NCBI GenBank assembly: GCA_003150035.1
Contig: QALR01000008.1
Location: 1-59,604, forward strand
Source: Clostridiales bacterium
Lineage (GTDB): Bacteria; Bacillota; Clostridia; Oscillospirales; CAG-272
Reading direction: 5' to 3'
Length of the DNA: 59,604 nucleotides
The notes under the pieces: generated by a model
Seen by the model: the letters and a program-made list of their open reading frames with translations, nothing else
Database searches by the model: none
Told to the model about the DNA's origin: nothing
Position numbers and translations under genes: made by a program
Shown: positions 50,246 to 59,423 of the stretch, piece after piece
Numbering within the stretch: position 1 is the stretch's first letter
Layout of the letters: every line of letters begins with the position of its first letter

Positions 50246-52819
50246 ATGGCGATTCAACAAAATCAAATGAAAATCAGCGTTCTTGCCAAGGATTTTAATA
50301 TAAAAAGCAAGGATATCGTGAATATTCTTGCTGCCGCCGGCATTGAAAGAAAGACGTCCGGCACGATAGGTCCGGAGGAGTTTTCTCTCTTTTTTGACCG
50401 TCTGACCGTAGAGAATCAGATTACCAATATGTCGGATTATCTTGCTGGAAAGGCGGATATTGAACGTCCGGAGGTGATCGAGCCGAAGAGCGTGCCCGCC
50501 ATGGAAAAAGAAGAGCGAGGGGATTTGTCGGAACCGTCACGGCAGGCAAAACCGGCGCCGGGGGCACAGGCTGACAGCAGAGAAAAGGTTTCTGACTCCG
50601 AAAAGGCGCCGACTGAAGAACCGAAGGCTACTCACGAGAATCCGCAAAGCGCGACTGGTATAGCAAAAGCGGAGCGTCATGAGCCGCAGCCGCATGTCTC
50701 CGAGACAGAACCGCAGGCTGGTCCTTCACATTCGGCACCGCAGCCTGCACAGTCTCAGTCCCGTCCGGCGGCGCAGCCGACCCGTCCGGTTCCTCAGCCG
50801 CAGCCTCAGAAACCGAAAGAGAAGAAAGAACAGAAGCCGATAGCTCCCAAAACCACCCGAATTGTCGATACCAGAACAACCACGGTGGATCTTTCTAAAT
50901 ACGATGAGCGATTGGAGAGCTTTGTCCCGGAAAACACGCGCAGAAACAATGCGGTGCCCGACAGACAGAAGCTGAAAAAACAACAGACTTACAATCCCTA
51001 TGCAAAGGGAAGCAAGGATAAAAACAGCAGAAACCAGAACGGAAAGTTCAAAAAAGCAGAAATCAAAAAGGTACAGCTTTCTGTTTCCATTCCGGATGAG
51101 ATTGTCGTTTCAGAGCTTGCAGCAAAGCTTAAGGTGACAGCAAGCGAGGTTGTCAAGAGACTGATGATGATGGGCGTTATGGCGACCGTCAATCAGATCA
51201 TTGATTATGACACCGCCTATCTTGTGGCGGATGAGCTAGGTGCCAAGGTGACAAAGGAAGTGGTGGTCACAATTGAAGAAAAACTCTTTGACGAGGCGGA
51301 GGATGCGCCGGAATCGCTTATGACCCGTCCGCCTGTCGTTTGCGTGATGGGACATGTCGACCATGGCAAGACCTCACTGCTCGACGCTATCCGCAATACC
51401 CATGTGACGGCGGGCGAAGCGGGCGGAATCACTCAGCATATCGGCGCCTATCGGGTCAGCGTAAACGGACAGGACATTACGTTCCTTGACACGCCGGGAC
51501 ACGAAGCGTTTACCGCTATGCGTGCGCGCGGTGCCAAGTCAACGGATATCGCCATTCTTGTCGTTGCTGCGGATGACGGTATCATGCCGCAGACGGTGGA
51601 AGCTATCAATCATGCAAAGGCGGCAGGAATTCCTATCATCGTGGCGATCAATAAAATCGACAAGCCCGGCGCCAATCCGGAAAATGTCAAGCAGGAGCTG
51701 ACAAAATACGACTTAGTTCCGGAAGAATGGGGCGGTGATACGATTTGCGTGCCGGTGTCCGCTCTCACGAAAAAAGGACTGCCGGAGCTGCTGGAAATGA
51801 TTCTTCTTGTCGCGGAGGTGAAGGAATTCAAAGCCAATCCGAACCGTCGCGCGAAAGGAATTGTCATTGAGGCGAAGCTTGACCGCGGCCGCGGACCGGT
51901 GGCGACAATTTTGGTTCAGAACGGCACGCTCCATGCGGGCGATACCGTCATTGTCGGAACGGCGGTAGGCCGTGTCCGGGCCATGACAGACGATACGGGC
52001 AAACAGATCAAAGCCGCCGGACCGTCGGTACCGGTGGAGATTATCGGACTCGATTCCGTTCCCTCGGCGGGCGATGAGCTTGCCGCCGTTGAGGATGAAC
52101 GCATGGCGAAGGAACTGGCCGAACAGCGCCGGCAAAAAGAGAAGGAAGAGGTATTCAAGGCAAATGCCAAGGTCAATCTTGACGATCTCTTCGCGCAGAT
52201 GAGCGAGGGTGTCAAGGATCTCAATATCATCGTCAAGGCGGATGTCAAAGGCTCAGCGGAGGCAGTCAAATCCTCCCTTGAAAAGCTCAGCAACGATGAG
52301 GTCAAGGTCAACGTCATTCATACCGGCGTCGGCGGAATTACAGAAGGAGACGTTATGCTTGCCGCCGCTTCCAATGCGATTATCGTCGGCTTTAACGTGC
52401 GTCCCGACAAGGCGGCGTTGGATTCTGCCGCGACGCAGGGCGTGGATATCCGTACCTATCGCATCATTTATGAATGCATCGAGGAAATCACCGCTGCCAT
52501 TAAGGGTATGCTGAAGCCGGTGTACCGCGAGGTGATACTCGGCCATGCGGAGGTCAGACAGACCATCCATGTGCCGAATGTCGGCATGATTGCCGGCTCC
52601 TATGTAACCGACGGAAAAGTGACGCGCAACGCGCAGATTCGTGTGATTCGTGACGGCGTTATCATTTTTGAGGATAAAATCGCTTCTCTTCGCCGCTTCA
52701 AAGACGATGTGAGAGAGGTGGCGTCCGGCTATGAATGCGGTATCGGACTGGACAAATTCAATGATATCAAAGAAAAAGACGTTCTCGAAGCCTATACGAT
52801 GGAGCAGATTGAACGATAA
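50246..52819 (+). CDS. infB: Translation initiation factor IF-2
   Basis: The 857-aa protein has an N-terminal IF2_N segment, a long Pro/Gln/Lys-rich linker (about 90-260), and the GTPase domain from about residue 368 (GHVDHGKTSLLDAIR, DTPGHEAFTAMRARG, NKIDKPGANP), then domains II, III and the initiator-tRNA-binding C domain. It brings initiator tRNA to the 30S subunit. AAAGGAATG precedes the ATG. In many genomes rbfA follows; here a glycosidase gene follows after 13 bp. Confidence 0.96.
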   Translation: MAIQQNQMKISVLAKDFNIKSKDIVNILAAAGIERKTSGTIGPEEFSLFFDRLTVENQITNMSDYLAGKADIERPEVIEPKSVPAMEKEERGDLSEPSRQAKPAPGAQADSREKVSDSEKAPTEEPKATHENPQSATGIAKAERHEPQPHVSETEPQAGPSHSAPQPAQSQSRPAAQPTRPVPQPQPQKPKEKKEQKPIAPKTTRIVDTRTTTVDLSKYDERLESFVPENTRRNNAVPDRQKLKKQQTYNPYAKGSKDKNSRNQNGKFKKAEIKKVQLSVSIPDEIVVSELAAKLKVTASEVVKRLMMMGVMATVNQIIDYDTAYLVADELGAKVTKEVVVTIEEKLFDEAEDAPESLMTRPPVVCVMGHVDHGKTSLLDAIRNTHVTAGEAGGITQHIGAYRVSVNGQDITFLDTPGHEAFTAMRARGAKSTDIAILVVAADDGIMPQTVEAINHAKAAGIPIIVAINKIDKPGANPENVKQELTKYDLVPEEWGGDTICVPVSALTKKGLPELLEMILLVAEVKEFKANPNRRAKGIVIEAKLDRGRGPVATILVQNGTLHAGDTVIVGTAVGRVRAMTDDTGKQIKAAGPSVPVEIIGLDSVPSAGDELAAVEDERMAKELAEQRRQKEKEEVFKANAKVNLDDLFAQMSEGVKDLNIIVKADVKGSAEAVKSSLEKLSNDEVKVNVIHTGVGGITEGDVMLAAASNAIIVGFNVRPDKAALDSAATQGVDIRTYRIIYECIEEITAAIKGMLKPVYREVILGHAEVRQTIHVPNVGMIAGSYVTDGKVTRNAQIRVIRDGVIIFEDKIASLRRFKDDVREVASGYECGIGLDKFNDIKEKDVLEAYTMEQIER

Positions 52820-52832
52820 AGGAGATTTTTTC

Positions 52833-54812
52833 ATGAGATTCAGACAGGTTCACCTTGATTTTCACACAAGCGAATGCCTCACAGGTATTGGCAGCAAGTT
52901 TTCAAAGGAGCAGTTTCAGCGTGCGTTGAAACTTGGACATGTGGATTCCATTACGGTGTTTTCCAAATGCCATCACGGATGGGCCTATCATCCTTCTGAG
53001 GCAAATGAGATGCATCCGGGACTGGATTTTGATTTGCTAGGCTCTCAGATAGACGCTGCCCACGAAATCGGCGTAAAAACACCGGTATATCTTTCTGCGG
53101 GACTGGACGAGAAAACGGCGCGCCGCCATCCCGAATGGCTGCTGCGCAATGCGGATGAAACCATCGGCTGGACGCCGGATTTCACACGTCCCGGCTATCA
53201 CAGGCTTTGCTTTGACACCGCCTATTTGGATTATCTGCTGGCGCAGATTGCAGAAGTGTGTGAAAATTACGATGCGGACGGCATTTTTCTTGACATTGTC
53301 GGGATCATTCCGTGCTATTGCCAAACCTGCGTGCGCAAAATGCGCGAGCGCGGATGGGATCCCTATGATCCGGAAAACGCCTACCGCCTTGCGGTGGAAA
53401 CTTATTTGAATTATACGCGGCGGGTCAGAGAAACTGTAGACAAATATCGTCCGGGTATGCCGGTTTTTCACAATGCGGGGCATATTGATATCGGAAACCG
53501 TGAGTTTGCGCACGCCAACACGCATTTGGAGCTGGAGAGCTTGCCGACCGGTGGTTGGGGCTATGACCACTTTCCTTTGTCTGCGGCCTATGCCAGAACG
53601 CTTGGAATGGAATATCTCGGCATGACGGGAAAATTCCATCGAAGCTGGGGAGAATTTGGCGGATTCAAGCACCCGGCCGCACTGCGTTATGAAACGGCGC
53701 TTTCTCTTGCCAATGGGGCTAAGTGCTCCATCGGAGACCAACTGCATCCACTCGGATTTATGGAGGAAGCGACCTACCGGCTTATCGGCACAGCTTATGC
53801 TGAGGTGGAGAAAAAGGAACCTTGGTGCGACCATGTGGAAGCGGTCGCCGATGTGGCGGTTCTTGCGCAGGAAGCAGTTTTCCATCATATGCATCCCACG
53901 GAGTGTCCGCCCGGCCGCAGTTCCTGGAAGGGGAGCGCCGGTGCGTCGAGAATTTTATTGGAGGGTAAATATCTTTTCGACGTGGTGGATACCGACGGCG
54001 ATTTTGACCGCTATAAAGTGCTGATTCTGACCGATGATTCTCTTGTTGACGATGAGATTGCGGATAAGCTGCGTGCCTTTGTCGCCGAAGGGGGGAAGAT
54101 TCTCGCCTCGGGCGAGTCGGCGCTCTATGCCGACGGCCGCGGCTTTGCCGTGGACCTCGGCGCCGAGGCAGTAGGTAAGGCGAAGTTTGTTCCGAGCTAT
54201 CTGCGCCCGAAATTTGAAATGAACGGGCTTTGGAACGCGGCGTATGTCATTTACGAGCCATCAATGGAAATCCGCGCGACCGGTGAGGTGATAGGGGTCA
54301 GAGAGGATCCGTATTTTGAGAGAACAACCGAGCATTTTTCGAGCCATGCGCAGACGCCGAATGATATTTCAAAATCATATCCCGCCATTACTATAGGGCG
54401 TGACGGCGCTTATATCGCGTACAATATCTTTACGGAGTACGCGAGGATGGGCTCTCTGGTTGCGCGCGAGACGGTGACGCATGTGCTCGATATGCTGCTG
54501 GGCGAGGATAAGACGCTCACCACGAATCTTCCGGCACAGGGCGTGACAACGCTGATGCGTCAGGAGGAAAAGCACCGTTACATCAATCATCTTTTATACG
54601 CCGCGCCGGTGAGGCGCGGGGAACGTACGGAAATCATCGAGGATCTTGTCCCGATTTATGGGACTGAGGTCACGCTGAAGCTGTGCAAAGCACCGACGCG
54701 TGTATATCTTGCGCCGCAGATGCAGGAGATTGATTTCAGCTATGATGACGGGGTGCTGACCTATACGGTGGATAAGTTTGAGTGCCATCAGATGGTTGTC
54801 ATCGAGGATTAA
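52833..54812 (+). CDS. GH151/GHL6-like glycoside hydrolase, alpha-L-fucosidase candidate
   Basis: The 659-aa protein begins RFRQVHLDFHTSECLTGIGS and has VFSKCHHGWAYHPS, a (beta/alpha)8-barrel segment with DGIFLDIVG, ELESLPTGGWGYDHFP, and a beta-galactosidase-trimerisation-like part (ILTDDSLVDDEIADKLRAFVAEGGK). This matches hypothetical glycosyl hydrolase 6, part of which is CAZy GH151 with fucosidase activity. Substrate is inferred. No signal peptide is seen. The ATG at 52833 follows AAAGGAG. Cotranscription with infB is possible, as no terminator separates them. Confidence 0.75.
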   Translation: MRFRQVHLDFHTSECLTGIGSKFSKEQFQRALKLGHVDSITVFSKCHHGWAYHPSEANEMHPGLDFDLLGSQIDAAHEIGVKTPVYLSAGLDEKTARRHPEWLLRNADETIGWTPDFTRPGYHRLCFDTAYLDYLLAQIAEVCENYDADGIFLDIVGIIPCYCQTCVRKMRERGWDPYDPENAYRLAVETYLNYTRRVRETVDKYRPGMPVFHNAGHIDIGNREFAHANTHLELESLPTGGWGYDHFPLSAAYARTLGMEYLGMTGKFHRSWGEFGGFKHPAALRYETALSLANGAKCSIGDQLHPLGFMEEATYRLIGTAYAEVEKKEPWCDHVEAVADVAVLAQEAVFHHMHPTECPPGRSSWKGSAGASRILLEGKYLFDVVDTDGDFDRYKVLILTDDSLVDDEIADKLRAFVAEGGKILASGESALYADGRGFAVDLGAEAVGKAKFVPSYLRPKFEMNGLWNAAYVIYEPSMEIRATGEVIGVREDPYFERTTEHFSSHAQTPNDISKSYPAITIGRDGAYIAYNIFTEYARMGSLVARETVTHVLDMLLGEDKTLTTNLPAQGVTTLMRQEEKHRYINHLLYAAPVRRGERTEIIEDLVPIYGTEVTLKLCKAPTRVYLAPQMQEIDFSYDDGVLTYTVDKFECHQMVVIED

Positions 54813-54838
54813 GAGAATTCCGAATGGATGAGAAAAGA

Positions 54839-54868
54839 GACCGCGGTAAATTTACCGTGGCCTTTTTT
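54839..54868 (+). terminator. Terminator after the GH151-like gene
   Basis: A hairpin pairs GACCGCGGTAAA with TTTACCGTGGCC (with G-T pairs) and is followed by TTTTTT. It is the first clear stop after the rimP promoter. Confidence 0.78.
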
Positions 54869-55045
54869 ATGTAAAAAATAGAAAATCTTCTTATGGCTTC
54901 CATTTTCCTGTTTTTTGTGAATCACTCGCTCGGACGCTTGAAAATTTGACGTACCCTTCAAATATTTGTTCCAAATAAAAAATGCGAAGCGACACAAAAT
55001 AAAGTTGGACTGAAAAGTCCGAAAAACAAATAAGGAGATATCAAA

Positions 55046-55234
55046 ATGCCGGTTATCACATCCAAAGAGCTGGGAACGATTCAGGACCAACTCAATCTTG
55101 AAAGAAATCTTGTCAATAAATACACCGAATATGCGGAAAGCACGAACGATACGGTGCTGAAGCAAAAATATCAACAGATCGCAGCAAAGCATGAAAGTCA
55201 CTACGAATCGCTTTTCTGCTATCTTACGAAATAA
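55046..55234 (+). CDS. Small spore coat-like protein
   Basis: The 62-aa helical protein (TSKELGTIQDQLNLERNLVN, YQQIAAKHESHYESLFCYL) resembles short ferritin-like coat proteins found next to CotF genes in Clostridia. GGAGAT precedes the ATG. The pairing with the next gene, 13 bp downstream, suggests that both are coat components made late in sporulation. Confidence 0.65.
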   Translation: MPVITSKELGTIQDQLNLERNLVNKYTEYAESTNDTVLKQKYQQIAAKHESHYESLFCYLTK

Positions 55235-55247
55235 GGAGGAAAGAAAA

Positions 55248-55505
55248 ATGGTACAGCCCTCTTTTTCTGATAAGGACAGATTGACAGACGCTCTGAATTC
55301 CCAGAAATATATCACCGATCATTATAACAATTTTGCCAATGAATCCGCGTCGCCCGAACTGCGCGGGACCGTTATGCAGATTTTAACGGAAGAGCATGAT
55401 ATTCAGTTTGATCTTTTCCGTGAAATGAGCAGCCGCGGATGGTATCCGACGGAAGTTGCCGACGCCCAAAAGGTGACGGAAGCGAGAAATAAATATCAGC
55501 AGTAA
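55248..55505 (+). CDS. Spore coat protein of the CotF family
   Basis: The 85-aa protein has the coat F motif pattern: DRLTDALNSQKYITDHYNNF, then ILTEEHDIQFDLFREMSSRGWYP. The ATG at 55248 follows AAGGAGGA; the open frame extends upstream to 55191 but without support. CotF-family proteins are structural coat parts. Confidence 0.8.
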   Translation: MVQPSFSDKDRLTDALNSQKYITDHYNNFANESASPELRGTVMQILTEEHDIQFDLFREMSSRGWYPTEVADAQKVTEARNKYQQ

Positions 55506-55512
55506 ATGAAGT

Positions 55513-55550
55513 AAAATACGCCGGACTACTGTCCGGCGTATTTTTTATTT
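55513..55550. terminator. Bidirectional terminator after the coat genes
   Basis: AAAATACGCCGGAC (55513-55526) pairs with GTCCGGCGTATTTT (55531-55544). T tracts occur on both strands, and the convergent gene at 55545-55766 ends here. Confidence 0.85.
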
Positions 55551-55766
55551 TGCTTTTTTATATTTCTCAGAGCCGTCAAGGGCTGTTACCGGCACATCGG
55601 CAATGTCACAGTACGACTGCGCTTCTGCTTCCGTTTCAGGAATGGTCTGCGTAATGCCTGTGCAGTCTGTTGCCGATGCGACAGGGTTGGTTAAAAAGGC
55701 GTCCTTCGAATAATCCGATGCACTTTTGTAATAGCGTTCTTTGCCATGCTTTTTTTTGAGAGCCAT
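55545..55766 (-). CDS. Hypothetical small protein
   Basis: The 73-aa product is not recognised. It is basic at both ends (MALKKKHGKERYYKS and KYKKAK) with an acidic, Thr-rich middle and two Cys. AAGGAAGGG lies at proper spacing before the ATG, and the convergent terminator serves it, which supports a real gene. Its place beside coat genes hints at a sporulation link, but nothing in it proves that. Confidence 0.6.
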   Translation of the reverse strand: MALKKKHGKERYYKSASDYSKDAFLTNPVASATDCTGITQTIPETEAEAQSYCDIADVPVTALDGSEKYKKAK

Positions 55767-55851
55767 TTTTGCTTCCCTTCCTTGTGTTTAGAATTGAGTT
55801 AGAACCTGATTTTATTTTTTCACAAAATGGACGCAGATATGTGCGTCTGCC

Positions 55852-55880
55852 TTGACAAAAACGGTTTGTCGCGGTAAAAT
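55852..55880 (+). promoter_or_regulatory. Promoter of the 55916 gene
   Basis: TTGACA (55852-55857) and TAAAAT (55875-55880) have 17-bp spacing. The dyad GACGCA/TGCGTC (55830-55847) lies just upstream of the -35 box. Confidence 0.75.
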
Positions 55881-55915
55881 AAGGATAGCATAGTCTACCG
55901 AAAGGAGAAAAAACA

Positions 55916-56323
55916 ATGGGCAGAAAAATGGGGATTTCATGGCTGCTTTGCGTGATTTTTCTTTTTTTGTGCATGTTTCCTTCCTGCCATGCAGCGCCGC
56001 AGAATAGCGAAACGGAAGCGCCGACTGTTATCGCTGCGGATCTTTCGCTCGATGTTTTATATGACATTTTAGCGGAAAAAGGCGACGATATTCGGTTCTC
56101 GGATATTCCGGAACAATATTTTTATGTGATTTCTTCGCCGCTTGTTCCTCAGCTTCGTTACCCGATTGATGAGAACACTTCCTTCTATATCATGCAGCTT
56201 TCGGAAGAGGAGTTTTCTGTGATTCTTACCGTAGCGGCAGAGGAAGGAAGCATTGATTACACCGGCGCGGTAGAGATCATGGACTATATTGAAAGCATAT
56301 CAGAATCTGCCGCAGAGGACTGA
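55916..56323 (+). CDS. Hypothetical secreted protein or lipoprotein
   Basis: The 135-aa product has a hydrophobic N-terminus ending near PSCHAAP, so it is either a lipoprotein (Cys24) or a cleaved secreted protein. The acidic rest is not recognised. AAAGGAG precedes the ATG at 55916. Confidence 0.65.
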   Translation: MGRKMGISWLLCVIFLFLCMFPSCHAAPQNSETEAPTVIAADLSLDVLYDILAEKGDDIRFSDIPEQYFYVISSPLVPQLRYPIDENTSFYIMQLSEEEFSVILTVAAEEGSIDYTGAVEIMDYIESISESAAED

Positions 56324-56373
56324 CGGCCAGGAGATGAAATTTTTACCGGATTTTCCGGAGGAGGATTTTCAAT

Positions 56374-57036
56374 ATGAAAAAAATTCTATGTGTCATGTTA
56401 GCGGTGCTTCTTGCATCCGTGCTTTTTGCCTGTGGGGAAACGACGGAAACACAGCCGTCCGGGACAGCCGGGACGGAAGGAACGGAGCCGGCTGAGGGAA
56501 CCGATTCGCCGGAAGCGACGAGCGGAACCGAGGCGACAGAGACGACGGAGCCCTCTGAGGAGACGGAATCGACGAACTATACGGAGCTGACGGAGTCTAC
56601 AAAGACGACGGAGTCCACGGAGCCGTCCGGGACGACCGGGACGACCGGGACGGAAGAGACGGTGGCGCCGGACGGCACGCCGATTGTGATTGTGACAAAC
56701 GGGACGCAAAGCGTTTCCTGCTACATAACAGAGCAGTCTCCCGGAACTGCGGGCGGCTTTGATCTGACCGAGGATTATACACTGCTCCCGACCCTTACCG
56801 GCGACAGCTTCTCTCTTGTCGCTGCGGAAAGCGAGGCCGTTTTCTATATCAGCTATATGCTGTATGACGCGGATTTTTCGTCTCTCGGCACGTATCCTTT
56901 CAATGACCAGCTCCAGATCATTGATACTGCCTCTGAGACAGGCACCTATTACGTGAGAATTGCCGTCAATATCGGCGATCCGATTTTGTATACGGACGCC
57001 TATTACGCATGGGCGATTCTGGAGCTTACCGAATAA
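56374..57036 (+). CDS. Hypothetical lipoprotein with a Thr/Glu-rich linker
   Basis: The 220-aa protein has a lipoprotein signal ending in LFACGE (Cys20), a low-complexity stretch of Thr, Glu, Ser, Gly and Pro (about 24-105), and a C-terminal beta-rich domain of about 110 residues (IVIVTNGTQSVSCYITEQSP to the end). The linker would carry the domain through the cell wall. The last 28 codons lie in the repeated segment that recurs at 59424. GGAGGAG precedes the ATG. Confidence 0.7.
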   Translation: MKKILCVMLAVLLASVLFACGETTETQPSGTAGTEGTEPAEGTDSPEATSGTEATETTEPSEETESTNYTELTESTKTTESTEPSGTTGTTGTEETVAPDGTPIVIVTNGTQSVSCYITEQSPGTAGGFDLTEDYTLLPTLTGDSFSLVAAESEAVFYISYMLYDADFSSLGTYPFNDQLQIIDTASETGTYYVRIAVNIGDPILYTDAYYAWAILELTE

Positions 57037-57131
57037 AATTCGAAAAAACACGGGGAACGGTGAGAAAACGGGCAGTCTGAAACGACAAATGGACAGATAA
57101 CAGATAAATAACAATCCGAGGAGGAATTTTT
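56951..57131 (+). repeat. 181-bp direct repeat, copy 1
   Basis: This segment spans the lipoprotein 3' end and the following intergenic region up to a GAGGAGGAATTTTT sequence. It recurs at 59424-59604 with 3 mismatches and no gaps. The similarity starts abruptly at 59424. Copy 2 runs to the window end and may continue. Confidence 0.92.
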
Positions 57132-57478
57132 TGGAAGAGCTGGAACAATTCCAGCTTGCCTTTGGCAATACGCTGACCATGGACAGCGGCTATGATGAGG
57201 TCCCTTCTTTCCATGATACGGTTTCCCAATATGACAAAACCTTTTTTAAGGAAAATTCCTTATTATTGGTCTATGTGGGCGCGAGCAGCGGCTCATTTCG
57301 GTTTGGCGTCAACAGCGTGTTCTGCGATGGAGACACGCTCTGCGTCCATGTAGAACAGACTAACAGCCCTGAAATTTGCACAGATGATATGGCCGGTTGG
57401 CTCATCACAGTTCCGGTTTCCGACAGCATGATTGAAAACTGCGCCGTGTTTGATGCCGACCTCGACAACTTCAAATAA
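57131..57478 (+). pseudogene. Headless fragment of a clostridial secreted protein
   Basis: The 115-codon frame opens at TTG directly after GAGGAGG, but the product lacks a signal sequence and begins in the middle of a domain (ENSLLLVYVGASSGSFRFGV, DMAGWLITVPV). It looks like the C-terminal part of a lipoprotein whose 5' end was lost when the repeated segment was joined here. The domain is not firmly recognised (a PrcB-like C-terminal domain is possible). It could still be translated from the Shine-Dalgarno sequence in the repeat. Confidence 0.5.
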
Positions 57479-57479
57479 G

Positions 57480-57645
57480 CGCAAGTCAAAACGAAAAGGC
57501 ACCATCCCCTGTTTTACGAAGACTAATGTGTGCCTATTAACTTTATGTGTATCTAATGAGAGCGATTCAATAACAAGCGAAGAGCTTATTATTGGCGAAA
57601 GCATTGATAAAAATAATATATTAATTAAAGGAATGAGGTGAGGCT
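57480..57645 (+). pseudogene. Short gene remnant at the start of the AT-rich segment
   Basis: An open frame ending at TGA 57639-57641 gives a plausible protein C-terminus (NESDSITSEELIIGESIDKN) with no start or upstream domain. The base composition changes to AT-rich here. It is probably the tail of a gene truncated at the junction. Confidence 0.3.
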
Positions 57646-58164
57646 GTGAAAAAATGTTCCCACATATTTAGGATATCTGCTTCACTGCTAATTATAACTT
57701 TGGCTTTGATTTTGGCCTCTTGTCAAAGCAATGACGAATACGTTGAGCTAACACCACCAGAAGTTGATTTTGATATGTATTCCAGCTATGGTTTGGATAT
57801 TGAGGTTGAAACCGATTATGATAATATGTCTGTTTATACAGAAAAAAGCGTGTATTCACTACAAGACGAATATATAAAATGTAAGATCACAAATAACAAC
57901 GTGGGGAAAGGTTTTTATTTTTATAATACTCCCTCCATTCAAAAGAAAGTTGGTGATGTTTGGGAAACCTTATCATATGATACAACAGGAATATTATATA
58001 GCAGATATGGATTTTGTGGGGTCGAAGATGATAATGAGCGTAGTTATACAACAACCATTCGACTATATATAAATCGTGTAACGCCCAAAATGGAAAAAGG
58101 CGATTATCGTATTGTGATTTTTACACCTATGAAAACATTTTATGCAGAATTTAGTATGGAATAG
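57646..58164 (+). CDS. Hypothetical lipoprotein
   Basis: The 172-aa product has a lipoprotein signal ending in LILASCQS and a beta-rich domain (VYTEKSVYSLQDEYIKCKITNNNVGKG has an Ig-like look) that is not recognised. The start is GTG at 57646 after AGGTGAGG. The gene is markedly AT-rich compared with the chromosome before 57480. It lies 35 bp before the V8-like protease gene and may be its partner or inhibitor; this is only a guess from position. Confidence 0.65.
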   Translation: MKKCSHIFRISASLLIITLALILASCQSNDEYVELTPPEVDFDMYSSYGLDIEVETDYDNMSVYTEKSVYSLQDEYIKCKITNNNVGKGFYFYNTPSIQKKVGDVWETLSYDTTGILYSRYGFCGVEDDNERSYTTTIRLYINRVTPKMEKGDYRIVIFTPMKTFYAEFSME

Positions 58165-58198
58165 AAAAGGAGATTACAGTAATTATGAAAAAAAGATA

Positions 58199-59179
58199 AT
58201 GAGTATTGCTATCGCATTAGTGATGATGCTCTCCGTTTTTTCAGTACCTGCAATGGCTGCTGAGTCTGAAGTAACAATAATAGCAACTGATTTCGAATCC
58301 GAAAATGAGGATAGCCTTGCAATCGTTGAATATGATTATTCAACAAAAGAAGAAACCACCAGCACCCTTTATCTTGATACCTTGAAAAACAATAATGCAT
58401 CTCGTGCGGCGTCTATGAATATCTCTGCTGGAGAGATAAGCGAGGCCTATATTCCAGTAGGACTTGAAGTGGCCTCTCAAGATAGCATTACATCAAGAAG
58501 TGCCGATTTAGCTGCTTGGGGGCCAATCGGCAACTCCAATGTAAACGTATATCCTTATACTGCTGTATTAGCCATGAAGATGGGTTGGGAGAATGAGGAT
58601 GGAGAAATGGACTGGTATTTAGGTACTGGTTTTCTTGAAGGCTATGATGTAGTTGCTACTGCTGGGCACAATATGTGGGATGGAACATATGGTTGGGTTG
58701 ACGATTGCCGTTTCTATGTACGGCAAAATAGTAGCATATACAGCGAAGAGGATTTTTATTATCCCAAGCAATGGGTATGTGCTTCCAATTATACTTCTAA
58801 TATGGATGAAAAATACGATTGGTGTGCAATTACTCTGTGGGATAATTTGGGCTCAGCAAATGGTTGGTTTGGCAAAGGCTGGAGCGAGAACAAGATTAAC
58901 AACAAATTAATCACAATGAGTGGATATCCTCTGTGGTATGGAAAACAATATAGTGGTGGAGCGGAAACGAGCAGTTCAACTGCCTATGTTGTTAGATATA
59001 ACATGGTTGTTCCACAAGGTACCAGTGGTAGTCCTATATATGATTCAAACTATATTGTTTGGGCAATTCAAAGCAGAGGATATAGCTCAACGAAAGATCA
59101 AGGTGCAAGAATAACAGAGTTTTTGTATAATATTCTTCAAGATAAATATCTTGAAGGGGCAGAGATCTATGGTAATTAG
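58199..59179 (+). CDS. V8-like (glutamyl endopeptidase-type) secreted serine protease
   Basis: After a signal peptide (IALVMMLSVFSVPAMA) and a pro-region, the trypsin-fold domain has His in VVATAGHNMWD, Asp in MDEKYDWCAITLW, and Ser in PQGTSGSPIYDS, the triad of the glutamyl endopeptidase branch. The frame is open from 58142. The best Shine-Dalgarno (AAAAGGAG at 58166-58172) points to an ATG at 58185, which is out of frame: it reads four codons and stops at TAA overlapping the in-frame ATG 58199 (TAATG). Reinitiation at 58199, or slippage in the A7 tract, would give the protein. Confidence 0.8.
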   Translation: MSIAIALVMMLSVFSVPAMAAESEVTIIATDFESENEDSLAIVEYDYSTKEETTSTLYLDTLKNNNASRAASMNISAGEISEAYIPVGLEVASQDSITSRSADLAAWGPIGNSNVNVYPYTAVLAMKMGWENEDGEMDWYLGTGFLEGYDVVATAGHNMWDGTYGWVDDCRFYVRQNSSIYSEEDFYYPKQWVCASNYTSNMDEKYDWCAITLWDNLGSANGWFGKGWSENKINNKLITMSGYPLWYGKQYSGGAETSSSTAYVVRYNMVVPQGTSGSPIYDSNYIVWAIQSRGYSSTKDQGARITEFLYNILQDKYLEGAEIYGN

Positions 59180-59206
59180 TTTGGTATTTCAACTGTAACC
59201 ATTGCG

Positions 59207-59239
59207 AGGTTGTCGTGAAAACGACAACCTTGTTTTTTT
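59207..59239 (+). terminator. Terminator of the protease gene
   Basis: AGGTTGTCG (59207-59215) pairs with CGACAACCT (59222-59230) around TGAAAA, followed by TGTTTTTTT. Confidence 0.85.
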
Positions 59240-59423
59240 AAGATGCGTTTATTTTGACAATTACTACGACGAATTTAGCATATATCTGAATTCTTGCTTC
59301 CTGTCTCTCATGATTAATCGCGAGTTTTCTAACCCCTATTTCTTTGTCTATGTTCACCCGTGGCCTTTCCTTTTTCTCACAGTCTCTCGCGCTTTGACGC
59401 CTTCTTTGCCATTGCAAGCGCTG
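59240..59423. other. Intergenic DNA without a recognised gene
   Basis: A frame at 59202-59429 stays open but shows no ribosome site or family likeness and crosses the terminator. The DNA ends abruptly at the second copy of the 181-bp repeat. Confidence 0.4.
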
